From an uncultured Aureispira sp. (GTDB lineage: Bacteria; Bacteroidota; Bacteroidia; Chitinophagales; Saprospiraceae), in contig CAJQQM010000193.1 of assembly GCA_905480485.1 (NCBI GenBank), forward strand, positions 1 to 36,273: DNA of 36,273 nucleotides. Reading direction: 5' to 3'. Under the pieces are notes generated by a model. That model did not search any database and was not told the DNA's origin. It saw nothing but the letters and a program-made list of their open reading frames with translations. Within the stretch, counting starts at the first letter, position 1, and each line of letters opens with the position of its first letter. Below, piece by piece: positions 8,666 through 15,827 of the stretch. The position numbers and the translations under genes are program-made.

Positions 8666-9577
8666 TTACATCACGTAATATTCTCCGGTTGGATATTTAG
8701 GAGGTATCGCTTCTTCTTCTTCCGCCAAAAGCTGTCGTAAATTTATTTCAATCGTTCTTGATATTGCCATCATAGGGGTATCGGTAGGCAAATCGTTGAA
8801 AGGGTCTTGAATATAGGTGGCTGTTTTTTCTAATAAAAAAAAAGCCGTAGAAATTAATAGCAATAAAGGCAGCTTAAAATAGGCGCTAACACCGACCAAT
8901 GCAAAAGATAAAGTCACCAAAAAAATGTAGATAATAAAGTGTAAATATAGTCGGTAGGTAACCGGAAACACGGTATTGTTGATCCGTTCGGCTTTGCCCA
9001 TAGAAGCACAAAAACGTTCGACTGTTTCATCGAGTCGAATGTGTTCGAATACATCGATTGCTTTGTTATGACGCAAATCTGCCAAGTCCTTGTTGTGCAA
9101 TTGCAATAAGGCCAAGGGCTTGTTACTATGACTTTCAATAGATTCTAATTCTTCTTGTGTCAAGAGATCTTTAGATATATTTTTAACGACTTTACCCCGC
9201 AGCCCAAAACACAAATAATAACACCAAGCAATTTGTCGATGTGCAATTTTTTGGATTACATCTTGTTGTGTTTGTACTAATCCCTGCAACTGAAGCACAA
9301 AGGTTCGGGAATCATTGACAATAGCCCCCCATATTTTTCGGGCTTCCCACCAACGGTCGTAAGATTGACCTAATTTGAAGGATAACAAAATAGATATAGC
9401 AGTACCCATAAAAGCAGGAATAGATATTGGCATTTTAGGTAAGGGTACATTAGGCATATACTCGCCGTAGAAATAGGTAAAACAATCGACCAAAATGGCT
9501 ATAATCAGCACATAAGTAATATCTAATTTTATTTTATTGAGGACAAATAAAATAGGTAATTTTTTATTGAGCAACAT
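8666..9577 (-). CDS. bestrophin-family (UPF0187) anion channel
   Basis: A 303-residue membrane protein of the bacterial bestrophin family. The family signature SYDRWWEARKIWGAIVNDSR (~73-92) follows a first hydrophobic region (~25-65). Later hydrophobic stretches lie around 205-250, followed by QDPFNDLPTDTPM near 257-269, the usual conserved block after the last helix. Bestrophins form pentameric channels for chloride or other anions, or cations in some bacterial members, in the inner membrane. It stands alone on the minus strand with 455 non-genic bases upstream. Length is normal for bacterial members. Confidence 0.9.
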   Translation of the reverse strand: MLLNKKLPILFVLNKIKLDITYVLIIAILVDCFTYFYGEYMPNVPLPKMPISIPAFMGTAISILLSFKLGQSYDRWWEARKIWGAIVNDSRTFVLQLQGLVQTQQDVIQKIAHRQIAWCYYLCFGLRGKVVKNISKDLLTQEELESIESHSNKPLALLQLHNKDLADLRHNKAIDVFEHIRLDETVERFCASMGKAERINNTVFPVTYRLYLHFIIYIFLVTLSFALVGVSAYFKLPLLLLISTAFFLLEKTATYIQDPFNDLPTDTPMMAISRTIEINLRQLLAEEEEAIPPKYPTGEYYVM

Positions 9578-10032
9578 ACTAGACTATTAAAATTGGATTC
9601 GCTAATAAGATAAATCAAAAAGCGTATTTGATTTAGGGGATGTAAAATACTAGGATTACTATTCAAAACACAATATTTAGGCTCCTTTTATTCGATTGAT
9701 TATAAAAACATTGGCGCTATTGTAGCCCTTGTGATAGCATCCTGCGTTAGTCCCTATTGACCACTTAAAAAGATCAAAACGTTCTATTTAGTACAATGGC
9801 TGTTTGCCTATAGGTCATCAAGATCATTGTAGCTTCAATAAGCCCTTGAAATCAGACCTTATAAGTTCTTAAAGGCAGTGTTAATTTAAAGCGGTCGTAT
9901 TTTTATGCTTTTCTGTACAACTGTTTTGTTCCATATAGTTTGAGCGTAGGAATGTTCCATTTTTTGACTCCTTAGCTAAGAACAAGTAAACGAAGCTTAT
10001 CTTGAATTGATGAATTGATCAAAATACGCTAT
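9578..10032. other. 455-base non-genic interval
   Basis: Lies between the bestrophin start and the thioesterase stop, both on the minus strand. I found no long open frame, tRNA, hairpin terminator or clear promoter match. Some short stretches (for example 9711-9826, plus strand) read as plausible hydrophobic peptide but are broken by stops, so a decayed gene is possible but cannot be named. Confidence 0.5.
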
Positions 10033-10788
10033 TTAAAATGCCCGCCAAGTCGTCTGTGCTTCTGCTATAATTGCCCCATCTGATTGGCGCATCAATCGAT
10101 GTAAATAGTTGCCTTCAGCATGCGCCTGTGTCTGTACCACTACCACTTCTTTCCAGGCACATTCAGCCTTATATAGTATATCCATTGATACAAGGGCACC
10201 CTTATGCTGTACATAGTAATCGACAGTTTCAAACAACCATTGCATATACCTGACATTATTCAGATGCTCATTAAAATCTAAATCATGCCATTGTACTTCA
10301 AATGCTTTTTCGCAATCAACGGCAGTCAGTGTCGCTAATTTAGCTTTGGCCCTCGGCAAACAACCGGAAGTATCAAATTGACCCTTTTCTCGGATAGCCT
10401 CGGGGATACGCGCCACCCGTCTTTTGTGCATGTTCATTAATAACCACGTCGAAGAAGATTGCGCAATTAATTGATCTTTTTCATCAAAAACTAAATAATC
10501 GCGGTGGGTGTAAATTCTTTCAAAACCAGAAGGATGTGTCACGATTCGTATAGTTTCTCCCAAATTTGGCAGTCTGCTTACCTGTAAATTTTTGCGCATT
10601 AAAACCCATGAAACACCAGTATCTTGCAAATCCCAAAGGGATACTTTCAATTCAATGACATTTTGCATAGCGGCTTCCTGCATAAGGTTAACTAAGGTGG
10701 TTACAGTAGCTTTTTTCTGCCGATCTATTTCGTAGGTTCGAATGGTAAAAAAAGTGCTATACAAAAGATCTTTGGGTACGTTTTTCAT
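10033..10788 (-). CDS. acyl-ACP thioesterase (FatA/FatB-like)
   Basis: A 251-residue acyl-[acyl carrier protein] thioesterase with two hotdog-fold halves (~8-140 and ~155-251). The active-site block of the plant Fat family is present in the second half: DLDFNEHLNNVRYMQW at ~169-184, with Asn173 and His175 in the NxHxNN motif. It hydrolyses acyl-ACP to free fatty acid in the cytoplasm, ending or diverting fatty acid synthesis. The gene is monocistronic by appearance and divergent from nusB; a TAAATTTG -7-like element lies 32 bases upstream of the start. Length and motifs are typical of bacterial members. Confidence 0.9.
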   Translation of the reverse strand: MKNVPKDLLYSTFFTIRTYEIDRQKKATVTTLVNLMQEAAMQNVIELKVSLWDLQDTGVSWVLMRKNLQVSRLPNLGETIRIVTHPSGFERIYTHRDYLVFDEKDQLIAQSSSTWLLMNMHKRRVARIPEAIREKGQFDTSGCLPRAKAKLATLTAVDCEKAFEVQWHDLDFNEHLNNVRYMQWLFETVDYYVQHKGALVSMDILYKAECAWKEVVVVQTQAHAEGNYLHRLMRQSDGAIIAEAQTTWRAF

Positions 10789-10819
10789 CTATAATTGGCT
10801 TGTTCAAATGAATAATGTT

Positions 10820-10827
10820 CAAATTTA
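10820..10827 (-). promoter_or_regulatory. candidate -7 element for the thioesterase gene
   Basis: On the minus strand the bases read TAAATTTG, an exact match to the Bacteroidota -7 consensus TAnnTTTG, 32 bases upstream of the ATG at 10788. I see no good TTTG at the expected distance upstream, so this is a half-site call. Confidence 0.4.
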
Positions 10828-10879
10828 ATCATGATTAAAAAAAAAGAAAGGGATATGGCAATTCATTTTTAATTTTTTG

Positions 10880-10887
10880 TACATTTG
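10880..10887 (+). promoter_or_regulatory. candidate -7 element for nusB
   Basis: TACATTTG matches TAnnTTTG exactly and lies 45 bases before the nusB ATG. No clear -33 TTTG is present at 17-20 bases upstream. Position between two divergent genes supports a promoter role. Confidence 0.4.
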
Positions 10888-10931
10888 TTGCATACAAAAC
10901 TCTATTAGTTCTTTCATCTATACATTCAATT

Positions 10932-11870
10932 ATGCTCAGTCGTCATAATATTCGCATCAAGGTTTTACAAACACTCTATGCCTACACGGTCAGTGAACAT
11001 AAAGATCCTAAATACGCAGAAACAGAATACTTAAATTCTGTTAAAGAAAGTTATCGACTGTATTTGTTAAACGTATATTATCTATTAAAAGTAGCCGATT
11101 ACTCCAAGGTTGATTTTGATATTAAATCGCGTAAATTCCGTCCGACAGAAGAAGATAAAAACGCCAGCTTAAAACTATTTGACAACCCTATCCTAAAGTC
11201 TATTCGCGAAAACGAATCCTTCCTTTATCGTGTCAAAAAAGAGAAACTAGCCTCTAAAATAGATACAGATTTGGTGCGCCGACTCTACCAGAATTTTGTC
11301 AAACAGGAATACCATCAAAGTTATCAACAGATGGACCCTGTCCCAAACAAGGAACATCAATATTGCTTGGTCAACTTGTACAAAACCATGCTTAGCCAAG
11401 AGTTTTTTCTCGATCACCTTGAGGATATTTCTTCTACCTCTGAAGATGACCAATCCTTGGTATTCGGCGCCATAAAACGATCGATTCGTATGGCCGAAGA
11501 AAACGAGGACTTTTTTGAAGAACAACTTCCAAACGAAGAGTTTGTACACGACTTTGGAAAAGAATTGTTGTATAATTCGATTCGGAACAACGATGAACTT
11601 CAACCGATGATTGTCGAAAAACTCAAAAACTGGAAAGAAGACCGAGTCGCTGTCATGGATATGTTATTGCTCAAGCTTGGGGTCTGCGAATTTATGTATT
11701 TCAATTCAATTCCAACCAAAGTCACGATCAATGAATATGTTGGTTTGGCCAAAGATTATAGTACCGACAAAAGCAAGCGTTTCATTAATGGTATTCTCGA
11801 TAGGCTAATGAAAGACTTAATCGAAAAGGGGCTCATTAATAAAGAAGGAAGGGGCTTGAAAGAAAATTAA
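10932..11870 (+). CDS. nusB: transcription antitermination factor NusB (long Bacteroidota form)
   Basis: A 312-residue NusB, about twice the E. coli length because of an inserted middle region, as is usual in Bacteroidota. The N-terminal motif is SRHNIRIKVLQTLYAY; the C-terminal NusB fold carries NWKEDRVAVMDMLLLKLG (~233-250), SIPTKVTINEYVGLAKDYS and KRFINGILDRL near 279-300. It would bind NusE (S10) and boxA RNA to support rRNA antitermination. It leads a plus-strand block with a beta-barrel protein 31 bases downstream and DUF1573, yajC and a YbbR-like gene beyond, part of a conserved neighbourhood in this phylum. Confidence 0.95.
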   Translation: MLSRHNIRIKVLQTLYAYTVSEHKDPKYAETEYLNSVKESYRLYLLNVYYLLKVADYSKVDFDIKSRKFRPTEEDKNASLKLFDNPILKSIRENESFLYRVKKEKLASKIDTDLVRRLYQNFVKQEYHQSYQQMDPVPNKEHQYCLVNLYKTMLSQEFFLDHLEDISSTSEDDQSLVFGAIKRSIRMAEENEDFFEEQLPNEEFVHDFGKELLYNSIRNNDELQPMIVEKLKNWKEDRVAVMDMLLLKLGVCEFMYFNSIPTKVTINEYVGLAKDYSTDKSKRFINGILDRLMKDLIEKGLINKEGRGLKEN

Positions 11871-11901
11871 ATCAATTCGAATTCGAAAACTATTTGCAAT
11901 C

Positions 11902-12549
11902 ATGGACAAAGCCTTCTTAATATGGATCTTTTTGTGTAGCTATTGGGGTGCTGTTGTAGGGCAAACTACTGAACATCCTAATGCATTGACCTACAAATTT
12001 GTGTTGTCGGATTACAATACCCTAGACCCTTACTTTCAAAACAACAATAACCCCGATCGTATTTTGCATCCTGATGATGTGAATTACGCGGGCGAAATAG
12101 CTTATTTTAGGTCGATAAACAGTTCCCTAAACCTTGGCTTACCGCTCAGAATTGGAAGTATCGATGCCCACCACAGAAGCTTTGACGATAGCTTGTGTCA
12201 ACCCTGTGTAAATCGTATCAATCAAGAGTTTTTTTTGGGTGCGGATATTATCGCTCAATACAAATTTAATAACAACTATATTCTGAAAGAAACATTTTTT
12301 ATTGCGCCTTATTTCCTGGCAGGAATAGGATTTAAATACCTTTCCGTTCACACTGGAAATTTTGATGTACAAATACCCCTTGGACTTGGGCTGAACATTA
12401 AATTAACAGAATTGTTATACTTACAAGCACAATTCGAGTACAGAAAATCGTTACTTATTCAAAAAGATAATTTTGTGATATCTGCCGGTCTTAATTGGCT
12501 GCTCGAATTCAAAAAAAATGCCACTGTAAAGCCAAGTATCAACGATTAA
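11902..12549 (+). CDS. exported outer-membrane beta-barrel-like protein, unassigned
   Basis: A 215-residue protein with a signal peptide (cleavage near VVG-QTT, ~21). The mature part shows alternating polar/hydrophobic strands typical of small OmpA/OmpW-like barrels: a strand ending SLNLGLPLRIG, one around FFLGADIIAQYKF, then FIAPYFLAGIGFKYLSV, IPLGLGLNIKL, LLYLQAQFEYRKSL and FVISAGLNWLLEF. A Cys-x-x-Cys loop (LCQPCVN, ~96-102) is unusual for a barrel. No peptidoglycan-binding domain follows. It sits 31 bases after nusB and 5 bases before the DUF1573 gene, so it is probably co-transcribed. I do not recognise a specific family. Confidence 0.6.
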   Translation: MDKAFLIWIFLCSYWGAVVGQTTEHPNALTYKFVLSDYNTLDPYFQNNNNPDRILHPDDVNYAGEIAYFRSINSSLNLGLPLRIGSIDAHHRSFDDSLCQPCVNRINQEFFLGADIIAQYKFNNNYILKETFFIAPYFLAGIGFKYLSVHTGNFDVQIPLGLGLNIKLTELLYLQAQFEYRKSLLIQKDNFVISAGLNWLLEFKKNATVKPSIND

Positions 12550-12554
12550 ATACT

Positions 12555-13106
12555 ATGATTATGAAAAAAATATACCTGCTGTTCTGTTTATCTGCTATCT
12601 TGGCTGCTTGCAACCAAACTGACGAAATTTCTACAGAAGTTCCGACTGCTGAGGAGATAGAACGCCTAGATATCGTTACCAATTCTTCACTTATCACCAA
12701 CCCTATTACAGCTGACGAAGCAATTTCACCAGATAATGCTGCTAAAATTTCTTTTGAAGAAGAAGTATTTGATTTTGGCGACCTGATCGAGGGCGATGTC
12801 GTTGAACATATTTTTAAGTTTAAGAATACAGGTAAAAATCCTTTGATAATTAATCTTGCGCAAGGGAGTTGTGGTTGTACCGTACCCGAATGGCCTCGCG
12901 AACCTATCTTGCCTGGCAAGGGAGGTGAAATAAAAGTAAAATTTAACAGCAAAGGCAAACAAGGCGAACAAGACAAAACCGTTACCGTATCGGCTAATAC
13001 AATTCCCAACAAAACCACTATTCGTATCGTAGGTGCTGTTGCGAACAACCCAAAATCAGAAGAGAAGGCTAAGTCAGATAAGTTTAGACGCGAACAAGGT
13101 TCGTAG
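12555..13106 (+). CDS. DUF1573 lipoprotein
   Basis: The open frame runs from 12495, but that start overlaps the previous gene. ATGs at 12555 and 12561 give a clean lipoprotein signal, MKKIYLLFCLSAILAAC, with the lipobox LAAC and Cys19 (from 12555). The mature part has a DUF1573 Ig-like domain: FDFGDLIEGDVVEHIFKF, SCGCTVPEWP (~97-106) and LPGKGGEIKVKFNSKGKQG. A Glu/Lys-rich charged tail follows. DUF1573 proteins are abundant in Bacteroidota and often accompany nusB and yajC; their function is unclear. It lies 5 bases after the barrel gene, so it is almost certainly in the nusB operon. Confidence 0.88.
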   Translation: MIMKKIYLLFCLSAILAACNQTDEISTEVPTAEEIERLDIVTNSSLITNPITADEAISPDNAAKISFEEEVFDFGDLIEGDVVEHIFKFKNTGKNPLIINLAQGSCGCTVPEWPREPILPGKGGEIKVKFNSKGKQGEQDKTVTVSANTIPNKTTIRIVGAVANNPKSEEKAKSDKFRREQGS

Positions 13107-13220
13107 TTACTGTGCCTCCTACTACACTTTGTTTTCTCAACTCAGTTTGAGTCAATCAGATCTGGTTTTAATCCCTGTAAAAGGTACCTGATTATTTATT
13201 TTATCTTGTATTTCTTGAGC

Positions 13221-14417
13221 ATGAACCAAACAGCCATTATCAAAGCACTACATCGGGCAATCGAAACAAATAATTTGCAAGAAATACCCAAACTGTTGCA
13301 GCTTTCTGCAACTGTTGATGCTTTAATTAACGAAAAAAGCCCTTTGCACACAGCGGCAGCATTAGGACACTGTACTGCTGTTGTACTGCTGCTAGGCGCA
13401 GGTGCTTCTGTACAACTACAAGATAAGGAAGGAAATAGCCCACTGCACTACGCTGCACATGAAGGTCATTTAGCTGTTTGTAATCGTCTCATCAAAGCAG
13501 GGGCAGCAATTGGGTCAATGAACAATAACGCTGACAGTCCCTTGCATCTTGCCGCTGCAGCAGGCCATACAAAAATTGTGTTAAAGCTGCTTGATTCAGG
13601 CGCTAATATAGCCCTGCAAAACCACCAGGGAAATACAGCAATAGGCCTAGCTTGCCAACATGCACAGCTTAATGTTTTACGGGCTATTGATCTTTCTCAG
13701 CCGGCTTATTTACTAAAAAACAATGCTCAGAACAGCCCTTTTTTGTTGGCACTTATCGCCCTACACCAACTACAAATTGATCATTGGGAACACCAAATAA
13801 GGGAGGGTTCAAAAAGATGCACCTATAGCATTCAACGTGCTTGCTTCTATATAATTCCAACGATAGCCTCCGTATCAAACAAAGCCTTGAGTCGGACCGC
13901 TCAAAAAAAATATTTTACTCAAAATTGGTTTCCCAAAAAACAAATCGACTATCTAAAACAATTAAATCTGCTGTATTATTTAATAAAAAAAACAGCCCTA
14001 AACTTCGATGCAAATAGTAAAGGACTAAGTCCTTTACACATGGCCTGTATTATAGGCGAGGGTACAATTTTGGCAGCAATTTTGAAACATCAACGTCGTT
14101 TGAACCCTAGCTATGGGCAAATCTCAGCCTTGCATCTTCTTGCCTGTTCTGGACGATTAGATGGCTTAAGGGTATACTTGAATGCTGCCACCGCAGAGGA
14201 GATTCACCACAAAGACAGCAAGGGTTGGACAGTTTTGCACTATCTTGCTGATGCTGCGGGTACGGTCCCTATGCTTCACTTGCTACTATCAAGAGGAGCC
14301 AACCCCTTGATTAAAAGCCTAGAAGCTACCCAGCAGTTTGCAAAAGGTAGTACAGCTGCCCAAATAGCCGTTGCTCGAAACAATTTAGATTTAGCGATTG
14401 CTTTGGATAGTAAATAA
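13221..14417 (+). CDS. ankyrin-repeat protein
   Basis: The ATG at 13221 is preferred over an upstream in-frame TTG (13206), giving 398 residues with no signal peptide. Ankyrin repeats fill ~37-155, with repeats of the type SPLHTAAALGH, SPLHYAAHEGH and SPLHLAAAAGH, each followed by LL..GA. A helical non-ankyrin insert spans roughly 160-260 and includes a basic stretch. Further repeats occupy ~265-380: SPLHMACIIGE, SALHLLACSGR and TVLHYLADAAG with LLLSRGANP. Ankyrin arrays mediate protein binding; the partner is unknown. The gene sits 114 bases after DUF1573 and 66 before yajC, splitting a conserved gene pair, and its cytoplasmic protein has no visible link to Sec or NusB. Confidence 0.85.
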   Translation: MNQTAIIKALHRAIETNNLQEIPKLLQLSATVDALINEKSPLHTAAALGHCTAVVLLLGAGASVQLQDKEGNSPLHYAAHEGHLAVCNRLIKAGAAIGSMNNNADSPLHLAAAAGHTKIVLKLLDSGANIALQNHQGNTAIGLACQHAQLNVLRAIDLSQPAYLLKNNAQNSPFLLALIALHQLQIDHWEHQIREGSKRCTYSIQRACFYIIPTIASVSNKALSRTAQKKYFTQNWFPKKQIDYLKQLNLLYYLIKKTALNFDANSKGLSPLHMACIIGEGTILAAILKHQRRLNPSYGQISALHLLACSGRLDGLRVYLNAATAEEIHHKDSKGWTVLHYLADAAGTVPMLHLLLSRGANPLIKSLEATQQFAKGSTAAQIAVARNNLDLAIALDSK

Positions 14418-14431
14418 ATAACGTATATTTG
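14402..14431 (+). promoter_or_regulatory. Bacteroidota-type promoter for yajC
   Basis: TTTG (14402-14405), an 18-base spacer, then TATATTTG (14424-14431), an exact match to TTTG / TAnnTTTG with normal spacing. It overlaps the end of the ankyrin gene and lies 52 bases before the yajC ATG, so yajC and the YbbR-like gene can be transcribed independently of nusB. Confidence 0.7.
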
Positions 14432-14483
14432 TAGCAAGCATTTATAAAATTAATTACCATACTAGCTTTTTGAAGTCCGCATC

Positions 14484-14840
14484 ATGACAAACATTATTTT
14501 CCTATTTGACAATCCAGAAATCGCAAACGGACCGAGTCCATTATTTTGGCCCTTTATGTTAGCGGGTCTTTTGGTCTTTTATTTCTTTATCATACGTCCG
14601 CAGCAAAAAGAACAACAAAAACAAAAAAGTTTTACTGAAACTTTAAAGAAAGGTTCTAAAGTAATTACCCACGGTGGATTACACGGTACCATAACCGACT
14701 TGGAAGAACAACAAGCTACCGTTCTTATTGCACCCAAAACAGTAGTTACGCTCCAAAGAAGTTCTATTTCTTTAGAATTAACCCAAGCTGTTTATGGCAC
14801 AGAAAGCGCCGAAAAAGATAAATCCAAGGCAAAAGCTTAA
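14484..14840 (+). CDS. yajC: preprotein translocase subunit YajC
   Basis: A 118-residue YajC: one transmembrane helix (~20-37, LFWPFMLAGLLVFYFFII) followed at once by RPQQKEQQKQK, the family hallmark, and then the small YajC domain with LKKGSKVITHGGLHGTI. It associates with SecDF in the inner membrane. It has its own well-matched promoter and is followed by an overlapping YbbR-like gene. Length is normal, with an extra Lys-rich tail. Confidence 0.95.
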   Translation: MTNIIFLFDNPEIANGPSPLFWPFMLAGLLVFYFFIIRPQQKEQQKQKSFTETLKKGSKVITHGGLHGTITDLEEQQATVLIAPKTVVTLQRSSISLELTQAVYGTESAEKDKSKAKA

Positions 14841-15783
14841 TCTTCAGAATCTACGTTTACTCCTAAAGCAAGACCGAACGATACGCATTCTATGTGTTGT
14901 CATTGCGTTTATCTTTTGGTTAATTACTAAGCTTTCTTACAGCTACAAAGACTCTATTAAAGTACAGGTAGATTACTTAGTTCCTGAAGGCAAGGTATTT
15001 ACTTATCCGCCTGCCCTTGAGCTTGAAGTTTTTATTGAAGCCAAAGGATGGGAATTACTTGGCTATGTATTTTCTTCCCAAAAAAGAGTCGTTGAAATAG
15101 AGGTGCTAGAAAACGAAATTCGCACCATTTCGAGTATTAGTCTTACCAATAAAATCATCGATCTTGTTCCGGATGCAAGTATCTTAAATATTGTTCCAGA
15201 AAACCTACAGATTCAGACCGAAAACAAAGCGAGGAAAATTATTCCGGTTCTATTAGACCAACAAATTCGCCTAGCCCCCTTACATCAATTTGCCGATACT
15301 GTTCTGCTGCAACCTAGCAGCATCGAAATAGAAGGCCCCGCCTCTGTTATCAGAAACATTAATCAGTGGAAAACCAATGTGTTTATTCCCGCAGAAGCTG
15401 TTTCGAAAGATATTGATGTAGAATTATCCTTAGTAGCACACCCAAATGCCACCATTAAATGCTCAACCAATAGCATTCGATACAGAGCCAAAGTAGAAGA
15501 AGTAACCGAAAAAAAATTAGCCATTCCCATCGATATCCTAGATGCCCCTGACAGCTTACTTTTGGTAATTATTCCAAAAAAAATTGAGCTGAGCTGTAGC
15601 GTTGGACTCAGTGACTACAAAAGCCTCAAACCAGAAGATTTTAAAGCCGTTGCCAACTTTGGCCCTATTAATGTATTTAATCAAAGTACTGTTGAGATCG
15701 AGCTAACCCAAAAGCCCTCTAAAATTCATAATATACAATATTCGCCTAAAAAAGCAACTTATATTATTCGTAGCCATCAATAA
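14794..15783 (+). CDS. YbbR-like domain membrane-anchored protein
   Basis: A 329-residue protein with a basic cytoplasmic N-terminus, one transmembrane helix (~30-48, IRILCVVIAFIFWLI) and an extracytoplasmic region with YbbR-like beta domains, as in CdaR. Typical phrases are VQVDYLVPEG, VLLQPSSIEIEGPASVI and ELTQKPSKIH. The ATG at 14794 lies inside yajC, giving a 47-base overlap; no better start follows before the membrane helix. This yajC-ybbR order recurs in Bacteroidota. CdaR of Firmicutes regulates the c-di-AMP synthase CdaA, but no cdaA is seen here, so function is uncertain. Confidence 0.8.
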   Translation: MAQKAPKKINPRQKLNLQNLRLLLKQDRTIRILCVVIAFIFWLITKLSYSYKDSIKVQVDYLVPEGKVFTYPPALELEVFIEAKGWELLGYVFSSQKRVVEIEVLENEIRTISSISLTNKIIDLVPDASILNIVPENLQIQTENKARKIIPVLLDQQIRLAPLHQFADTVLLQPSSIEIEGPASVIRNINQWKTNVFIPAEAVSKDIDVELSLVAHPNATIKCSTNSIRYRAKVEEVTEKKLAIPIDILDAPDSLLLVIIPKKIELSCSVGLSDYKSLKPEDFKAVANFGPINVFNQSTVEIELTQKPSKIHNIQYSPKKATYIIRSHQ

Positions 15784-15827
15784 ACGAGTTCTATGCGCAG
15801 CTGACGCACATATTTTCCAGGCAAGAT

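Noticed and set aside
12539-13048. 169-residue minus-strand frame opposite DUF1573
   Set aside because: It overlaps a clear DUF1573 lipoprotein gene; no recognisable features.
13206-13220. TTG start for the ankyrin gene
   Set aside because: The ATG at 13221 is immediately downstream and gives a normal N-terminus; the extra five residues have no support.
15784-15827. Hairpin TGCG...CGCA between the YbbR-like and DUF4011 genes
   Set aside because: Stem of only four certain pairs and no T-tract; not a convincing terminator.
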